Positions 1 to 10,999 of a DNA stretch of 64,000 nucleotides are shown here, piece after piece. The notes below the pieces were generated by a model. It ran no database searches, was not told the origin of the DNA, and saw only the letters and a list, made by a program, of their open reading frames with translations. Source of the stretch: Paraburkholderia guartelaensis (GTDB lineage Bacteria > Pseudomonadota > Gammaproteobacteria > Burkholderiales > Burkholderiaceae); contig NZ_SMOD01000007.1 of NCBI RefSeq assembly GCF_004353905.1, forward strand, positions 230,826 through 294,825, read 5' to 3'. A program made the position numbers and the translations under genes. The stretch's first letter is position 1; each line of letters begins with the position of its first letter.

Positions 1-1
1 C

Positions 2-1222
2 GAGATGCCCGAAGGCGGCGACTTCACACGCGCCGTGCCCGTTGCTGCCGAAATCGCGGCCAGTCTGACCTCGCCACCGTCGGAGCCCGCTTCACACTTT
101 GCTGCTCAGTCCGCTTCACAGTCCGCTTCACAGTCCGCCTCACTGATCGCATCGCAGCAGCCCGATGTTCAGCCTGACGAGGCGAATCAACCCGCAGCAG
201 CAGCGCCATCGCAAGAGCCGCCCCCAACACTGGGCGCCACACCCAATTTCACGAATCGCACGTGGGACCCGTGGGCACCGCCGCAGGACAGCCAGCGCGA
301 TCCGCGCCTGAAATACGAGGCCGACAAACTACCGGGAGCAAGCGTTGGCCGTGGCGCCACGCCTGAGGTGACGCCCGAAGCCGAATCGCGGGTCGCCTTC
401 GACGACGAACCGACGCTTGCGCGCGCACCACAAGATGCGCCACACGCGCCCGCGACGGCAGCGACGCCGCCCCAGCAGCCCGCAGCGGCCGAACCCTTCC
501 CGCCCGCCGCGCGCTGGACGCGCAGCGAGCCGAACCTGGGCACGAGCGGCCCGGCAGAGCCGACCTTTTCGGCCAACGAAGCATCGGCTGCGGCTCACAT
601 GAACGACCCGGAGCCCGCGCTCGGCCCGCGCACTCGCGAACCCGCACCCGAGCCTGCGTTCAGCGCGCTCTCGCCCAACGACGGCACCTCGCCTTTCGCT
701 GTCACCCGCGAAGCGCCTGCGCGCCCGCGTGGTTCGCGCGGCCTCGTCTGGCGTATTCTCGGCACGCTCATCGCCATCCTGCTGTTTGCGCTGCTCGTCG
801 TGCAGCTCGCGTGGTGGCAGCGTGAAACGGTCATGGTCTACTGGCCTGACTCGCAGCCGCTCTATCAGCAGGCGTGCGAGCAGCTCGGCTGCCGCGTGCT
901 GCCGCCGCGCGACATCGACGGCCTGCTGGTCGAGCCGTCCGATCTGCGCCAGGTCGACAACGAGCCGCATCATCTCGAACTGAAGGTGCCGCTGCGCAAC
1001 CGCTTCAACGTCGCGCTCGCGTACCCCGCGATCGAGCTTTCGCTGCTCGACCGGCAGAACAACATCGTCGTGCGGCGCGTGCTGTGGCCGCAGGACTACG
1101 TCACGCCCGGCACGTCCATCGAAGCCGGTCTGCCCGCACGCACCACGCAGACCATGATCGTGCGGCTCGACACGGGCGACGTGGTGGCGTCGAACTTCCG
1201 CATCGAAATTTTCTACCCCTGA
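2..1222 (+). CDS. DUF3426 domain membrane protein, 5' end outside the window
   Basis: The reading frame is open from the first bases, so the true start lies upstream. What is visible is a long proline/alanine-rich, probably disordered segment (about 240 residues), one membrane helix near residues 248-270, then a C-terminal DUF3426 region ending in NFRIEIFYP. Family members usually begin with a small zinc ribbon (MJ0042 type), which would be in the missing part. The architecture suggests a single-pass inner-membrane protein with a periplasmic beta-rich domain. Its function is unknown. The next gene, tpx, follows after about 100 bases. Confidence 0.8.
   Translation, partial: EMPEGGDFTRAVPVAAEIAASLTSPPSEPASHFAAQSASQSASQSASLIASQQPDVQPDEANQPAAAAPSQEPPPTLGATPNFTNRTWDPWAPPQDSQRDPRLKYEADKLPGASVGRGATPEVTPEAESRVAFDDEPTLARAPQDAPHAPATAATPPQQPAAAEPFPPAARWTRSEPNLGTSGPAEPTFSANEASAAAHMNDPEPALGPRTREPAPEPAFSALSPNDGTSPFAVTREAPARPRGSRGLVWRILGTLIAILLFALLVVQLAWWQRETVMVYWPDSQPLYQQACEQLGCRVLPPRDIDGLLVEPSDLRQVDNEPHHLELKVPLRNRFNVALAYPAIELSLLDRQNNIVVRRVLWPQDYVTPGTSIEAGLPARTTQTMIVRLDTGDVVASNFRIEIFYP
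107..142 (+). repeat. 12-bp in-frame tandem repeat, three copies
   Basis: CAGTCCGCTTCA occurs twice in a row and then once with a single change (CAGTCCGCCTCA). It encodes repeated Gln-Ser-Ala-Ser in the disordered part of the DUF3426 protein. Because the unit is a multiple of three, copy-number change would not break the frame. Confidence 0.85.
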
Positions 1223-1326
1223 TTTTCCGTCTGTGCGCGGGCGCACTGGGGTGCCCCGCGCGTTTCCCGGCGTCCCGCATCGCGGGCAGGCCATTCACCA
1301 CAACATGCATTCCCGGAGAGCAAATC

Positions 1327-1827
1327 ATGAGTCAAGTCACGCTAGGCGGTAACCCGATCGACGTCGCCGGCACCTTCCCGAGCGTCGGCCAGAAGGCCCC
1401 GGCGTTCTCGCTCGTCGGCAAGGATCTGAAGCCTGTCTCGCTCGCCGATTTCGCCGGCAAGCGCAAGGTGCTGAACATCGTGCCGAGCCTCGACACGCCG
1501 ACCTGCGCCACCTCCACGCGCAAGTTCAACGAAGCCGCTGCCGGCCTGAACAACACGGCTGTCGTCGTGATCTCGGGCGACCTGCCGTTCGCCGCTGCGC
1601 GCTTCTGCACGACCGAAGGCATCGCCAACGTCGTCACGGCCTCGACCTTCCGCGGCCATGAATTCGCGCAAGCCTACGGCGTGGACGTGACGAGCGGCCC
1701 GCTCACCGGCCTGACCGCGCGCGCCGTCGTCGTGCTCGACGAAAACGACAACGTCCTGCACGCCGAGCGCGTTGGCGAAATCAAGAACGAACCGAACTAC
1801 GACGCCGCACTCGCCGCGCTGAAGTAA
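1327..1827 (+). CDS. tpx: Thiol peroxidase Tpx (atypical 2-Cys peroxiredoxin)
   Basis: This 166-residue protein has the normal Tpx length. It reduces hydrogen peroxide and organic peroxides using thioredoxin. The peroxidatic cysteine is Cys60 in the motif [12 protein letters not shown], and the resolving cysteine is Cys94 in ARFCTTEG, the spacing expected for an atypical 2-Cys enzyme. The ATG is preceded by a purine-rich GGAGAG site. There is no signal peptide, so although E. coli Tpx was once thought periplasmic this one should be cytoplasmic. It stands between a membrane protein and a sugar kinase with no evident functional link. Confidence 0.95.
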   Translation: MSQVTLGGNPIDVAGTFPSVGQKAPAFSLVGKDLKPVSLADFAGKRKVLNIVPSLDTPTCATSTRKFNEAAAGLNNTAVVVISGDLPFAAARFCTTEGIANVVTASTFRGHEFAQAYGVDVTSGPLTGLTARAVVVLDENDNVLHAERVGEIKNEPNYDAALAALK

Positions 1828-1940
1828 TCCGGCGGCGGCGCACCCGCGCCTCGCGCCTGCGCTTTCAGGTCAATGCGCAGGCGACGCGCAGGCCGGTGCG
1901 CCGCCCCCTTCCCCTACCACGCCCTACAGGAATTTCCGCC

Positions 1941-2882
1941 TTGGCTACGCTGATCTGCGGCTCGCTCGCCTACGACAACATCATGACCTTCGAAGGTCGC
2001 TTTCGGGAGCACATCCTGCCCGAGCAGGTGCACATCCTGAACGTGAGCTTTCTCGTACCGACGATGCGCCGCGAGTTCGGCGGCTGTGCCGGCAACATCG
2101 CCTACGCGCTGCATCTGCTCGGCGGCGACGCCCGCATCATGGCGACGCTCGGCGCCGCCGACGCGCGCCCCTACCTCGAACGCCTCGACACGCTCGGCCT
2201 CTCGAAGGCGCACGTGCGCGTGCTGGACGATACGTGGTCCGCGCAGGCGATGATCACGACCGACCTCGAGAACAACCAGATCACCGCGTTCCACCCGGGC
2301 GCGATGATGCAATCGCATTTGAACCGCGCCGACGAAGCGCCCGGCATCAAGCTCGGCATCGTCGCGCCGGACGGCTTCGACGGCATGGTCCAGCACGTCG
2401 AGCAGTTCGCGAAGGCCGGCGTGCCGTTTATTTTCGACCCGGGCCAGGGTCTGCCGCTCTTCGACGGCGCATCTTTGCGCCGCGCCATTGAACTTGCGAC
2501 CTACGTAGCGGTCAACGACTACGAAGCCAATCTTGTCAGCCATCGCACCGGCTGGTCGTACGACGAAATCGCCAGCCATGTCGACGCGCTGATCATCACG
2601 CGCGGCGAGCACGGCTCGCAGATCTACCACAGCGGCAAGATCGAGGAGATTCCTCCGGTCAAGGCCGCTCAGGTGCTCGACCCGACCGGCTGCGGCGACG
2701 CTTTCCGCGGCGGCCTGCTCTACGGCATCGAGAACGGCCTCGACTGGGCAACCACGGGGCGTCTCGCGAGCCTGATGGGCGCGCTCAAGATCGAGCATCT
2801 CGGTCCGCAAAACTATGCGCCTACGCGAGCGCAGATCAACGAACGGTTCAAGGAGGCATTCGGCTACGAACTGCCGAACTGA
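1941..2882 (+). CDS. Carbohydrate kinase, PfkB/ribokinase family
   Basis: The protein (313 residues) carries both PfkB family signatures: an N-terminal glycine pair in GGCAGNIAYALHLLGG, and near the C-terminus DPTGCGDAFRGG, which holds the anion hole and the catalytic aspartate. It phosphorylates a sugar or nucleoside with ATP. The substrate cannot be read from sequence, though this subgroup in beta-proteobacteria is often annotated as adenosine-kinase-like. I chose a TTG start at 1941, giving MATLICGSLAYDN, because the family fold begins there and an AGGA-type site lies just upstream. An in-frame ATG at 1896 would add 15 unconserved-looking residues. Confidence 0.85.
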   Translation: MATLICGSLAYDNIMTFEGRFREHILPEQVHILNVSFLVPTMRREFGGCAGNIAYALHLLGGDARIMATLGAADARPYLERLDTLGLSKAHVRVLDDTWSAQAMITTDLENNQITAFHPGAMMQSHLNRADEAPGIKLGIVAPDGFDGMVQHVEQFAKAGVPFIFDPGQGLPLFDGASLRRAIELATYVAVNDYEANLVSHRTGWSYDEIASHVDALIITRGEHGSQIYHSGKIEEIPPVKAAQVLDPTGCGDAFRGGLLYGIENGLDWATTGRLASLMGALKIEHLGPQNYAPTRAQINERFKEAFGYELPN

Positions 2883-2925
2883 ACGCGGGAGCCGCACACG
2901 AACGGCGCCCATTGGAGCTACGGGA

Positions 2926-3402
2926 ATGAAAATAACAAGTCGTCTGATTGTTGCAGCCATGCTCGCGGGGTCGCTCGCGATGTCGGGCTGCGCCTATAAC
3001 AGCAGTTCCGCCGACGTGTACACGGCCTCGCAGGCGCAGCGCGAGCAAACGGTGCGTATGGCGACGGTCGAAAGCGTGCGCGCGGTGAAGATCAGCTCCA
3101 ACAACGGCCAGCCGAGCGGCCTTGGCGCGATCGGTGGCGGCGCGCTCGGCGCGGTGGCCGGCAGCCAGATCGGCGGCGGCACGGGCTCGATCGTCACCGG
3201 CATCATCGGCGGCATTGCGGGCGCCGTGGCCGGCAACGCGGTCGAGAACGGCGTGGCCATGCGCGACGGCCTCGAGATCACGGTGCGCCTCGATAACGGC
3301 GACTATCGCGCCATCACGCAATCCGCGACCGGCGAAGTCTTCAACGCGGGCGACCGCGTGCGGCTGCTCTCGAGCGGCGGCGTGACGCGCATCACGCACT
3401 AA
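2926..3402 (+). CDS. Glycine-zipper (2TM) outer-membrane lipoprotein, SlyB/PcP-like
   Basis: This is a 158-residue lipoprotein. Residues 1-21 form a signal peptide ending in a lipobox (AMSGC), with Cys22 as the lipidated residue. Residues about 68-106 form a glycine-zipper hairpin (repeated GG-A-G patterns such as GAIGGGALGAVAGSQIGGG), and a small C-terminal beta domain follows. The family, named after SlyB/Pcp, sits in the outer membrane and helps envelope integrity. A GGAGCT site precedes the ATG, and a clear terminator follows 50 bases after the stop, so this may be the last gene of a short transcript. Confidence 0.85.
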   Translation: MKITSRLIVAAMLAGSLAMSGCAYNSSSADVYTASQAQREQTVRMATVESVRAVKISSNNGQPSGLGAIGGGALGAVAGSQIGGGTGSIVTGIIGGIAGAVAGNAVENGVAMRDGLEITVRLDNGDYRAITQSATGEVFNAGDRVRLLSSGGVTRITH

Positions 3403-3450
3403 AGCTTTCCCCTGTACCGCAGCGGCGCCTCGCGCCGGATGCGGAACCTC

Positions 3451-3485
3451 AGGCGCATGTGCTCCCCTGTGCATGCGCCTTTTTT
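3451..3485 (+). terminator. Rho-independent terminator after the glycine-zipper lipoprotein
   Basis: A perfect 9-bp stem (AGGCGCATG / CATGCGCCT) with a 12-base loop is followed by five to six T residues on the plus strand. Confidence 0.85.
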
Positions 3486-3541
3486 CATGCCCGCACGCGG
3501 CATGCGCGTGGCCTCACGCCAACTATTACGAACTCCAGACG

Positions 3542-3577
3542 AAAAAAATCCCGCCGCGGAAAACCCAGCGACGGGAT
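3542..3577 (-). terminator. Probable terminator of the histone H1-like gene
   Basis: Read on the minus strand, CGGGAT...CGGGAT's complement forms a short stem (arms 3548-3553 and 3572-3577) followed by seven T residues. It lies about 90 bases past the stop of the H1-like gene. The stem is short (6 bp) with an 18-base loop. Confidence 0.6.
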
Positions 3578-3663
3578 CGGGATCGAGCCTTGCGCATCAT
3601 GCCGCCTGGCCCGAACGACGAAGCGCGCGTACGGCGTAGCCTGCGCGCTTCGTCTCGGACTGC

Positions 3664-4242
3664 TTACGGACGGCTGCCGGTCGGGAACGGCCATGCTGCG
3701 GCCGGATTCAGGGCAGTCTTGACCGTTGCTGCGGGCGCGGACGGTTGCGCAGCAGGGGCAGCAGGTGCGGCAGCGGCCTTCGCAGGCGCCTTCTTGGCAG
3801 CCTTCTTGGCGGCAGCCTTCTTCGCAGGCGCAGCCTTCTTGGCAGCAGCCTTCTTCGCAGGCGCCTTCTTGGCTGCAACCTTCTTCGCAGCAACCTTCTT
3901 CGCGGCGGCCTTCTTCGCCGGCGCTGCCTTCTTCGCAGCAACCTTCTTCACGGCGACTTTCTTGGCTGCAACCTTCTTCGCTGCGGCCTTCTTCGCCGGT
4001 GCTGCCTTCTTCGCAGCAACCTTCTTCACGGCGACTTTCTTGGCTGCAACCTTCTTCGCTGCGGCCTTCTTCGCCGGTGCTGCCTTCTTCGCAGCAACCT
4101 TCTTCACGGCGACTTTCTTGGCTGCAACCTTCTTGACCGCGACCTTCTTCGCTGCGGCCTTCTTCGCCGGAGCTGCCTTCTTCGCTGCAACCTTCTTCAC
4201 TGCGGCCTTCTTAGCCGCCGGTTTCTTCTTGGCAGTAGCCAT
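3664..4242 (-). CDS. Histone H1-like lysine/alanine-rich DNA-binding protein
   Basis: The 192 residues are almost entirely KKAA, AKKV and PAKK units, the composition of eukaryotic H1 tails and of bacterial nucleoid proteins such as AlgP and the Bordetella BpH1-type proteins. A short Pro/Ala-rich C-terminus (about residues 155-192) is less basic. The protein is expected to bind DNA non-specifically and compact the nucleoid or modulate transcription. AAGGAGA stands seven bases before the ATG, a strong ribosome site. The central part is built of 26-residue repeats that are nearly identical at DNA level. No globular domain is visible, so the family call rests on composition. Confidence 0.85.
   Translation of the reverse strand: MATAKKKPAAKKAAVKKVAAKKAAPAKKAAAKKVAVKKVAAKKVAVKKVAAKKAAPAKKAAAKKVAAKKVAVKKVAAKKAAPAKKAAAKKVAAKKVAVKKVAAKKAAPAKKAAAKKVAAKKVAAKKAPAKKAAAKKAAPAKKAAAKKAAKKAPAKAAAAPAAPAAQPSAPAATVKTALNPAAAWPFPTGSRP
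3917..4134 (-). repeat. 78-bp tandem repeat inside the histone H1-like gene, about 2.8 copies
   Basis: Units begin at 3917, 3995 and 4073 (exact 78-bp period). Copies 1 and 2 differ at one visible base (GCCGGCGCT against GCCGGTGCT). Copy 3 matches for about 62 bases before diverging. Each unit encodes 26 residues of the KKAAPAKKAAAKKVAAKK type. The near identity at DNA level, not only protein level, implies recent duplication or conversion. Confidence 0.9.
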
Positions 4243-4690
4243 TTTTTTCTCCTTCAGGTTCAGATGAGAGTCAGTTCAAACTACACCCTTCGTCAAAACC
4301 CGCTTCCCGCGAACGCTTCTCACGGCGCACGCTGCGAAGCGGGCTATTCATCGGCGTACGCTGATCCCGCGCGCTTACGCTAATGAATGCGGTAAGGCGC
4401 GCCGTGCCACGAGGCACAGCGCGCCAAGTCATTCCGGCGTCGGCTACCGACACCGGGCAACGTTCGTTGAAAGCGGCGGCCTCACGACACGCGAAGCCTG
4501 CGCGCTTTTCCGGGGGGAAGTTTGCCCATCCCTCTGAAGGGTTCGCAAAGTGCCTGTCACGTCGGTGAGCCAACCTGGCTCCGGGCATGCTTTGCATCAG
4601 GCGTTCCTGCTCCTAATCATCATGCCGGTCGAGGCGCCTGCACGGCGCCTCGCGGCAACCCCAAAAGACTTGCACCGCAGTGCGCCCGGG
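4243..4690. other. Intergenic region between the H1-like gene and nrdB
   Basis: This 448-base gap carries the leader of the minus-strand H1-like gene and the 3' side of nrdB. I see a long inverted repeat at 4396-4425 (GGCGCGC + GTGCC against GGCAC + GCGCGCC, one mismatch, ACGA loop). There is also a GC hairpin at 4631-4651 (GAGGCGCC/GGCGCCTC), 40 bases after the nrdB stop, which may act as its terminator although no T tract follows. I found no convincing gene. Confidence 0.6.
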
Positions 4691-5914
4691 TTATTCCCAG
4701 GACAGCGCACCGCCCGTCTGATATTCGATCACGCGCGTCTCGAAGAAGTTGCGTTCCTTCTTCAAGTCGATCATCTCGCTCATCCACGGGAACGGATTCT
4801 CTTCGTTCGGGAACAGCTGATCGAGACCGATCTGCTGGCAACGGCGGTTGCAGATGAAGCGCAGATAGCTCTTGAACATCGATGCGTTCAGACCGAGCAC
4901 GCCGCGAGGCATGGTGTCCTCGGCGTAGCGGTACTCGAGGTCGACCGCATGCTTGAACAGTTCGGTGATCTCCGCACGGAACGCCGGGGTCCACAGGTGC
5001 GGGTTTTCAAGCTTGATCTGGTTGATGAGGTCGATGCCGAAGTTGCAGTGCATCGACTCGTCACGCAGGATGTACTGGTACTGCTCCGCGGCGCCGGTCA
5101 TCTTGTTCTGGCGGCCGAGCGCGAGAATTTGCGTGAAGCCGACATAGAAGAACAGGCCTTCCATGATGCAGGCGAACACGATGAGCGACTTGAGCAGGTT
5201 CTGGTCGGCTTCGAGCGTGCCGGTCTTGAACGACGGATCAGTCAGCGTCTGGATGAACGGGATCAGGAACTCGTCCTTGTCGCGGATCGACTTGACCTCG
5301 TGGTACGCGTTGAAGATCTCGCTTTCGTCCAGACCCAGCGACTCGACGATGTACTGGTAGGCGTGCGTGTGGATCGCCTCTTCGAACGCCTGGCGCAGCA
5401 GGAACTGGCGGCATTCGGGCGCCGTGATGTGCCGGTAGGTGCCGAGCACGATGTTGTTCGCGGCGAGCGAGTCGGCGGTCACGAAGAAGCCGAGGTTACG
5501 CTTGACGATGCGGCGCTCGTCCTCGGTCAGACCGTTCGGGTCCTTCCACAGGGCGATGTCGCGGGACATGTTGATTTCCTGCGGCATCCAGTGGTTCGCG
5601 CAGCCCGCCAGGTATTTTTCCCAAGCCCACTTGTACTTGAACGGGACCAACTGATTCACGTCGGTCTGGCCGTTGATGATGCGCTTGTCGGCGACATTCA
5701 CGCGCGCTTCGGTCGAGACCGGCGCTTGCGGCGGCGGTGCGACAGCGAAGTCGCTGGCGAAGATGTTGGTCGCCGTGGAAGCCTGAGGAGCGGAACGCAG
5801 ACCAAACTGCACCTCGGCAGCCTGGACAGCCTGACCCGCGGGGTTGCGCATTGCGTTTTGCTGCGCACCGCTCGACGGAGTTACGGCCGTGATCTCGTCA
5901 TCCCAGTTGAGCAT
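4691..5914 (-). CDS. nrdB: Ribonucleoside-diphosphate reductase class I, beta (radical) subunit
   Basis: NrdB (407 residues) houses the di-iron centre and tyrosyl radical that drive reduction of ribonucleotides to deoxyribonucleotides by NrdA. The iron-ligand motif EEAIHTHAY (Glu179, His182) has Tyr186 four residues after the histidine, the spacing of E. coli Glu115-His118-Tyr122. A second ligand motif, DESMHCNFG, follows. About 75 residues before the core (Ala/Gln/Pro-rich) look like a flexible extension. The ATG at 5914 (MLNWDDEI) fits the family better than a possible start four codons upstream. nrdA lies upstream on the same strand, separated by an unusual 554 bases. Confidence 0.96.
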   Translation of the reverse strand: MLNWDDEITAVTPSSGAQQNAMRNPAGQAVQAAEVQFGLRSAPQASTATNIFASDFAVAPPPQAPVSTEARVNVADKRIINGQTDVNQLVPFKYKWAWEKYLAGCANHWMPQEINMSRDIALWKDPNGLTEDERRIVKRNLGFFVTADSLAANNIVLGTYRHITAPECRQFLLRQAFEEAIHTHAYQYIVESLGLDESEIFNAYHEVKSIRDKDEFLIPFIQTLTDPSFKTGTLEADQNLLKSLIVFACIMEGLFFYVGFTQILALGRQNKMTGAAEQYQYILRDESMHCNFGIDLINQIKLENPHLWTPAFRAEITELFKHAVDLEYRYAEDTMPRGVLGLNASMFKSYLRFICNRRCQQIGLDQLFPNEENPFPWMSEMIDLKKERNFFETRVIEYQTGGALSWE

Positions 5915-6468
5915 AAATGTCACCATCAATTTAGATCGGTTTGTACCATCTTTTCGTGAGCGATAAAAGGGTTCGCACACGAAAAATCCTGTTTTCGATT
6001 CGCGTTGCGACCTCGATACAACACTTTGTTATCGCATCGTGTCGATTGCATCGCGTGAGCACTGTGTAGAGAGCACTGATTCGTCGTGCTCACTTCGCAT
6101 GTGCGATGTGCTTCGAAGGTCTTCGCGACATCGAGAGCGTGTGTGAAAGACGGTGTTCGCCGCGCGCTTTTCGCTCGCGCTGCGAGTGCGTTTTCACTCG
6201 CCGCTCACTGCCTGCCGCGCGCGGCGCTGGATGCTCGCGCGGCCTTGAGTCTTGTCCCTGCGAGAAACTCCAGGGATTCCTTCCTGTTGCCTCTTTCGCG
6301 TACTGCAACGCGCGTGGTGCGAGTTGCCGGGAGAGTCGGCGCGCATTGCGCGCGCCTCGTTCGCTGTTACATCTCGCTACGACTGCTTCGACTACTGTTT
6401 ACTACTGATGCTTCGGTCCTCGCATGATGCGAGCGGCGTTGCACCGCGCGCATCATGCGTAGCCAGCT
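5915..6468. other. Long nrdA-nrdB intergenic region with hairpins
   Basis: No convincing gene is present; the plus-strand reading frame at 6086-6427 is Arg/Ala/Leu-rich and lacks family features. Next to the nrdA stop are two structures: GCCAG/CTGGC at 6462-6476, whose loop holds the stop codon, and a perfect 11-bp inverted repeat CGCATGATGCG/CGCATCATGCG (6421-6431 and 6449-6459). No strong sigma-70 promoter for nrdB is evident, so nrdB expression probably depends on readthrough or an unrecognised promoter. Confidence 0.6.
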
Positions 6469-9459
<2,991 letters not shown>

Positions 9460-10018
9460 GTGCAAAGCTCCTGGGTCCTGGAAAGGTGCGAAGAGAGTTC
9501 GCGGATTAAGACGGACGCCGACGTCGTGCCCCCGTGTGCACGCTCGATCGGGCAGAGAAAAAAGTCCAGCCTGGCGAGGCTGCCGGATGCGACAAGGCAG
9601 ATGAATCACGGACTGCTTCGGTCTTCATCGTGGATGTCGCGATCATTGGCTGTACCTTCTCTCTCGATTACAGCCGGTGCGCCGGTTCTCTCGGCCGACG
9701 GCACCGTACAAAGTTTCTGTTTTTTCTATGCTGGCAACGCGCGCGGCGCCTTGCTCGTGAAACGGAGCGCCGCGGTACAACACAACATATGGTGTGAAGC
9801 CTTGTTTCGGGTACCAAGTATAGTGGAAGAAACAGTACGATCAAACGGCTTTTTTTGCTGGTCCTATCTTGACAAGACCACAAGCCAAGCAGCGCGGGGC
9901 TTGGCGGCGAATGCCACTTCGAGTGGTCTGCGAGGCGCGCGCAACGACCCCGCGTTTGCGCGCGAGAGATGCTTATTTCTTGTGCAGCTGACGAGGGTTT
10001 AGCAGGCGTTCGAGCGCG
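9460..10018. other. Intergenic region upstream of nrdA
   Basis: This 559-base region contains the nrdA promoter with two NrdR-box-like sites (9780-9826) and a leader of about 350 bases. Near its far end a GC hairpin (CGCGCGCAA/TTGCGCGCG, 9936-9964) lies about 55 bases past the ampD stop and could help end the ampD transcript, though no T tract follows. No gene is supported. Confidence 0.6.
9780..9844 (-). promoter_or_regulatory. nrdA promoter with paired NrdR boxes
   Basis: On the minus strand, TTGATC (9839-9844) and TATACT (9817-9822) are separated by 16 bases, a good sigma-70 promoter. ACACAACATATGGTGT at 9780-9795 matches the NrdR consensus ACACWATATATWGTGT at 14 of 16 positions. A weaker copy, GTACCAAGTATAGTGG at 9811-9826 (about 10 of 16), starts exactly 31 bases away and covers the -10. 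Paired boxes about three helical turns apart are typical of NrdR, the ATP/dATP-sensing repressor of reductase genes. The leader to the nrdA start is long (about 350 bases). Confidence 0.75.
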
Positions 10019-10657
10019 TCACGACACCGCGTTCTGCGTGCCGTGCCCCTGGATATAGGGGAAGCTGGCATCGGCGAGCTGCGTATCGTGTTTGAGGCGC
10101 GCCCAGTCGAAGTGCGGGCCGGGATCGGTCTTGCGCCCAGGCGCGATGTCCGAGTGGCCCGCCAGCGCCTCGATCGGATAGTGCGCGACGAGCGCCTTCA
10201 CGAGCGCGGCGAGCGTCGCGTATTGCGTCGCCTCGAAGGTCGTCGTGTCGCTGCCTTCCAGCTCGATGCCGATGGCGAAATCGTTGCAGCGCTCGCGGCC
10301 GAAGAAGCTCGAAGCGCCCGCGTGCCACGCGCGCTCGTCGCACGAGACGAACTGCTCGAGCGCGCCATCGCGATGAATGACGAAGTGGGCCGAGACGCGC
10401 ACGCCGCGCAGGTTGGCATCGAAGTATGGATGCGCGTCGCAGTCGAGGCGGTTGAGAAAGAGATCGGCGATCTCGGGCCCGCCGAAGACGTTGGGTGGCA
10501 GGCTGATGTTGTGGACGACGATGAGCGTCGGCACGGCGCCTTGCGGGCGGGCCTCGAAGTTAGGCGAAGGCAGGTGTTGCGCGCCGGGCACCCAGCCCTG
10601 CGCATCGACTTCGTACGTGCGCGATCCCGGCAGTCCTGGCGATGCAGCAGCGCTCAT
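10019..10657 (-). CDS. ampD: 1,6-anhydro-N-acetylmuramyl-L-alanine amidase AmpD
   Basis: AmpD (212 residues) is a cytoplasmic zinc amidase that removes the peptide from anhydro-muropeptides during wall recycling and thereby indirectly controls beta-lactamase induction in many species. Visible are the Amidase_2 core beginning LIVVHNISLPP (first zinc His), the region ERAWHAGASSFFGR, and the C-terminal zinc motif GHSDIAPGRKTDPG (His and Asp ligands). There is no signal peptide, which separates it from periplasmic AmiD-type paralogues. Its ATG overlaps the stop of the preceding PP0621-family gene by four bases, so the two are translationally coupled. Confidence 0.93.
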   Translation of the reverse strand: MSAAASPGLPGSRTYEVDAQGWVPGAQHLPSPNFEARPQGAVPTLIVVHNISLPPNVFGGPEIADLFLNRLDCDAHPYFDANLRGVRVSAHFVIHRDGALEQFVSCDERAWHAGASSFFGRERCNDFAIGIELEGSDTTTFEATQYATLAALVKALVAHYPIEALAGHSDIAPGRKTDPGPHFDWARLKHDTQLADASFPYIQGHGTQNAVS

Positions 10658-10977
10658 CGTGCGGGGCGATCCTGGGCCGTGGTGCGAGCGTCGTACGCGC
10701 GCGCGTGCTCGGCGCTGCAGAACGAGCGCACGCCGACATTCACCGATTCGCTGCGCGGCGCATGCACACCGCACTCGGCGCAGCGGACCATCGGCTCGGG
10801 CAGCGCAGCCTTGCCGCTCGCGCTCGCGCCATTGGCGTTGCGCGCGGCGCCCTGTCCCGGCTGCGCGCCTTGCCCCGGCTGCGCACCGGTACGCGTTTGC
10901 GTCTGCGCACGGCGCAGCGCCTTGACGAACCACTGTCCGACCACGAACAGCAGTACGAGGAGAAGAATCTGTCTCAT
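10654..10977 (-). CDS. PP0621 family small membrane-anchored protein
   Basis: This 107-residue protein starts with a hydrophobic helix (MRQILLLVLLFVVGQWFVKAL), followed by a Gln/Gly-rich linker and a C-terminal CxxC...CSAEHA motif (MVRCAECG and FCSAEHARAY). The cysteine pattern looks like a small MYND/TRASH-type zinc site. The family (PP0621) is conserved beside ampD in beta- and gamma-proteobacteria but its role is unknown. The gene overlaps ampD by four bases and lies 22 bases after the YpjD-like gene. Confidence 0.85.
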   Translation of the reverse strand: MRQILLLVLLFVVGQWFVKALRRAQTQTRTGAQPGQGAQPGQGAARNANGASASGKAALPEPMVRCAECGVHAPRSESVNVGVRSFCSAEHARAYDARTTAQDRPAR

Positions 10978-10999
10978 CGGAACACGCGACTCACACGAC

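Noticed and set aside
3917..4134. Repeat array considered as CRISPR
   Set aside because: Units are contiguous with no unique spacers, in frame, and encode Lys/Ala repeats.
3473..4267. Plus-strand frame with repeated Phe/Ala units (FFAGAAFFAATFF pattern)
   Set aside because: It is the mirror of the Lys/Ala repeats of the H1-like gene, which has the ribosome site, start and expected composition.
6086..6427. Possible small gene in the nrdA-nrdB gap (113 codons, plus strand)
   Set aside because: No ribosome site, Arg/Ala/Leu-rich random-looking composition, and opposite in direction to both flanking genes.
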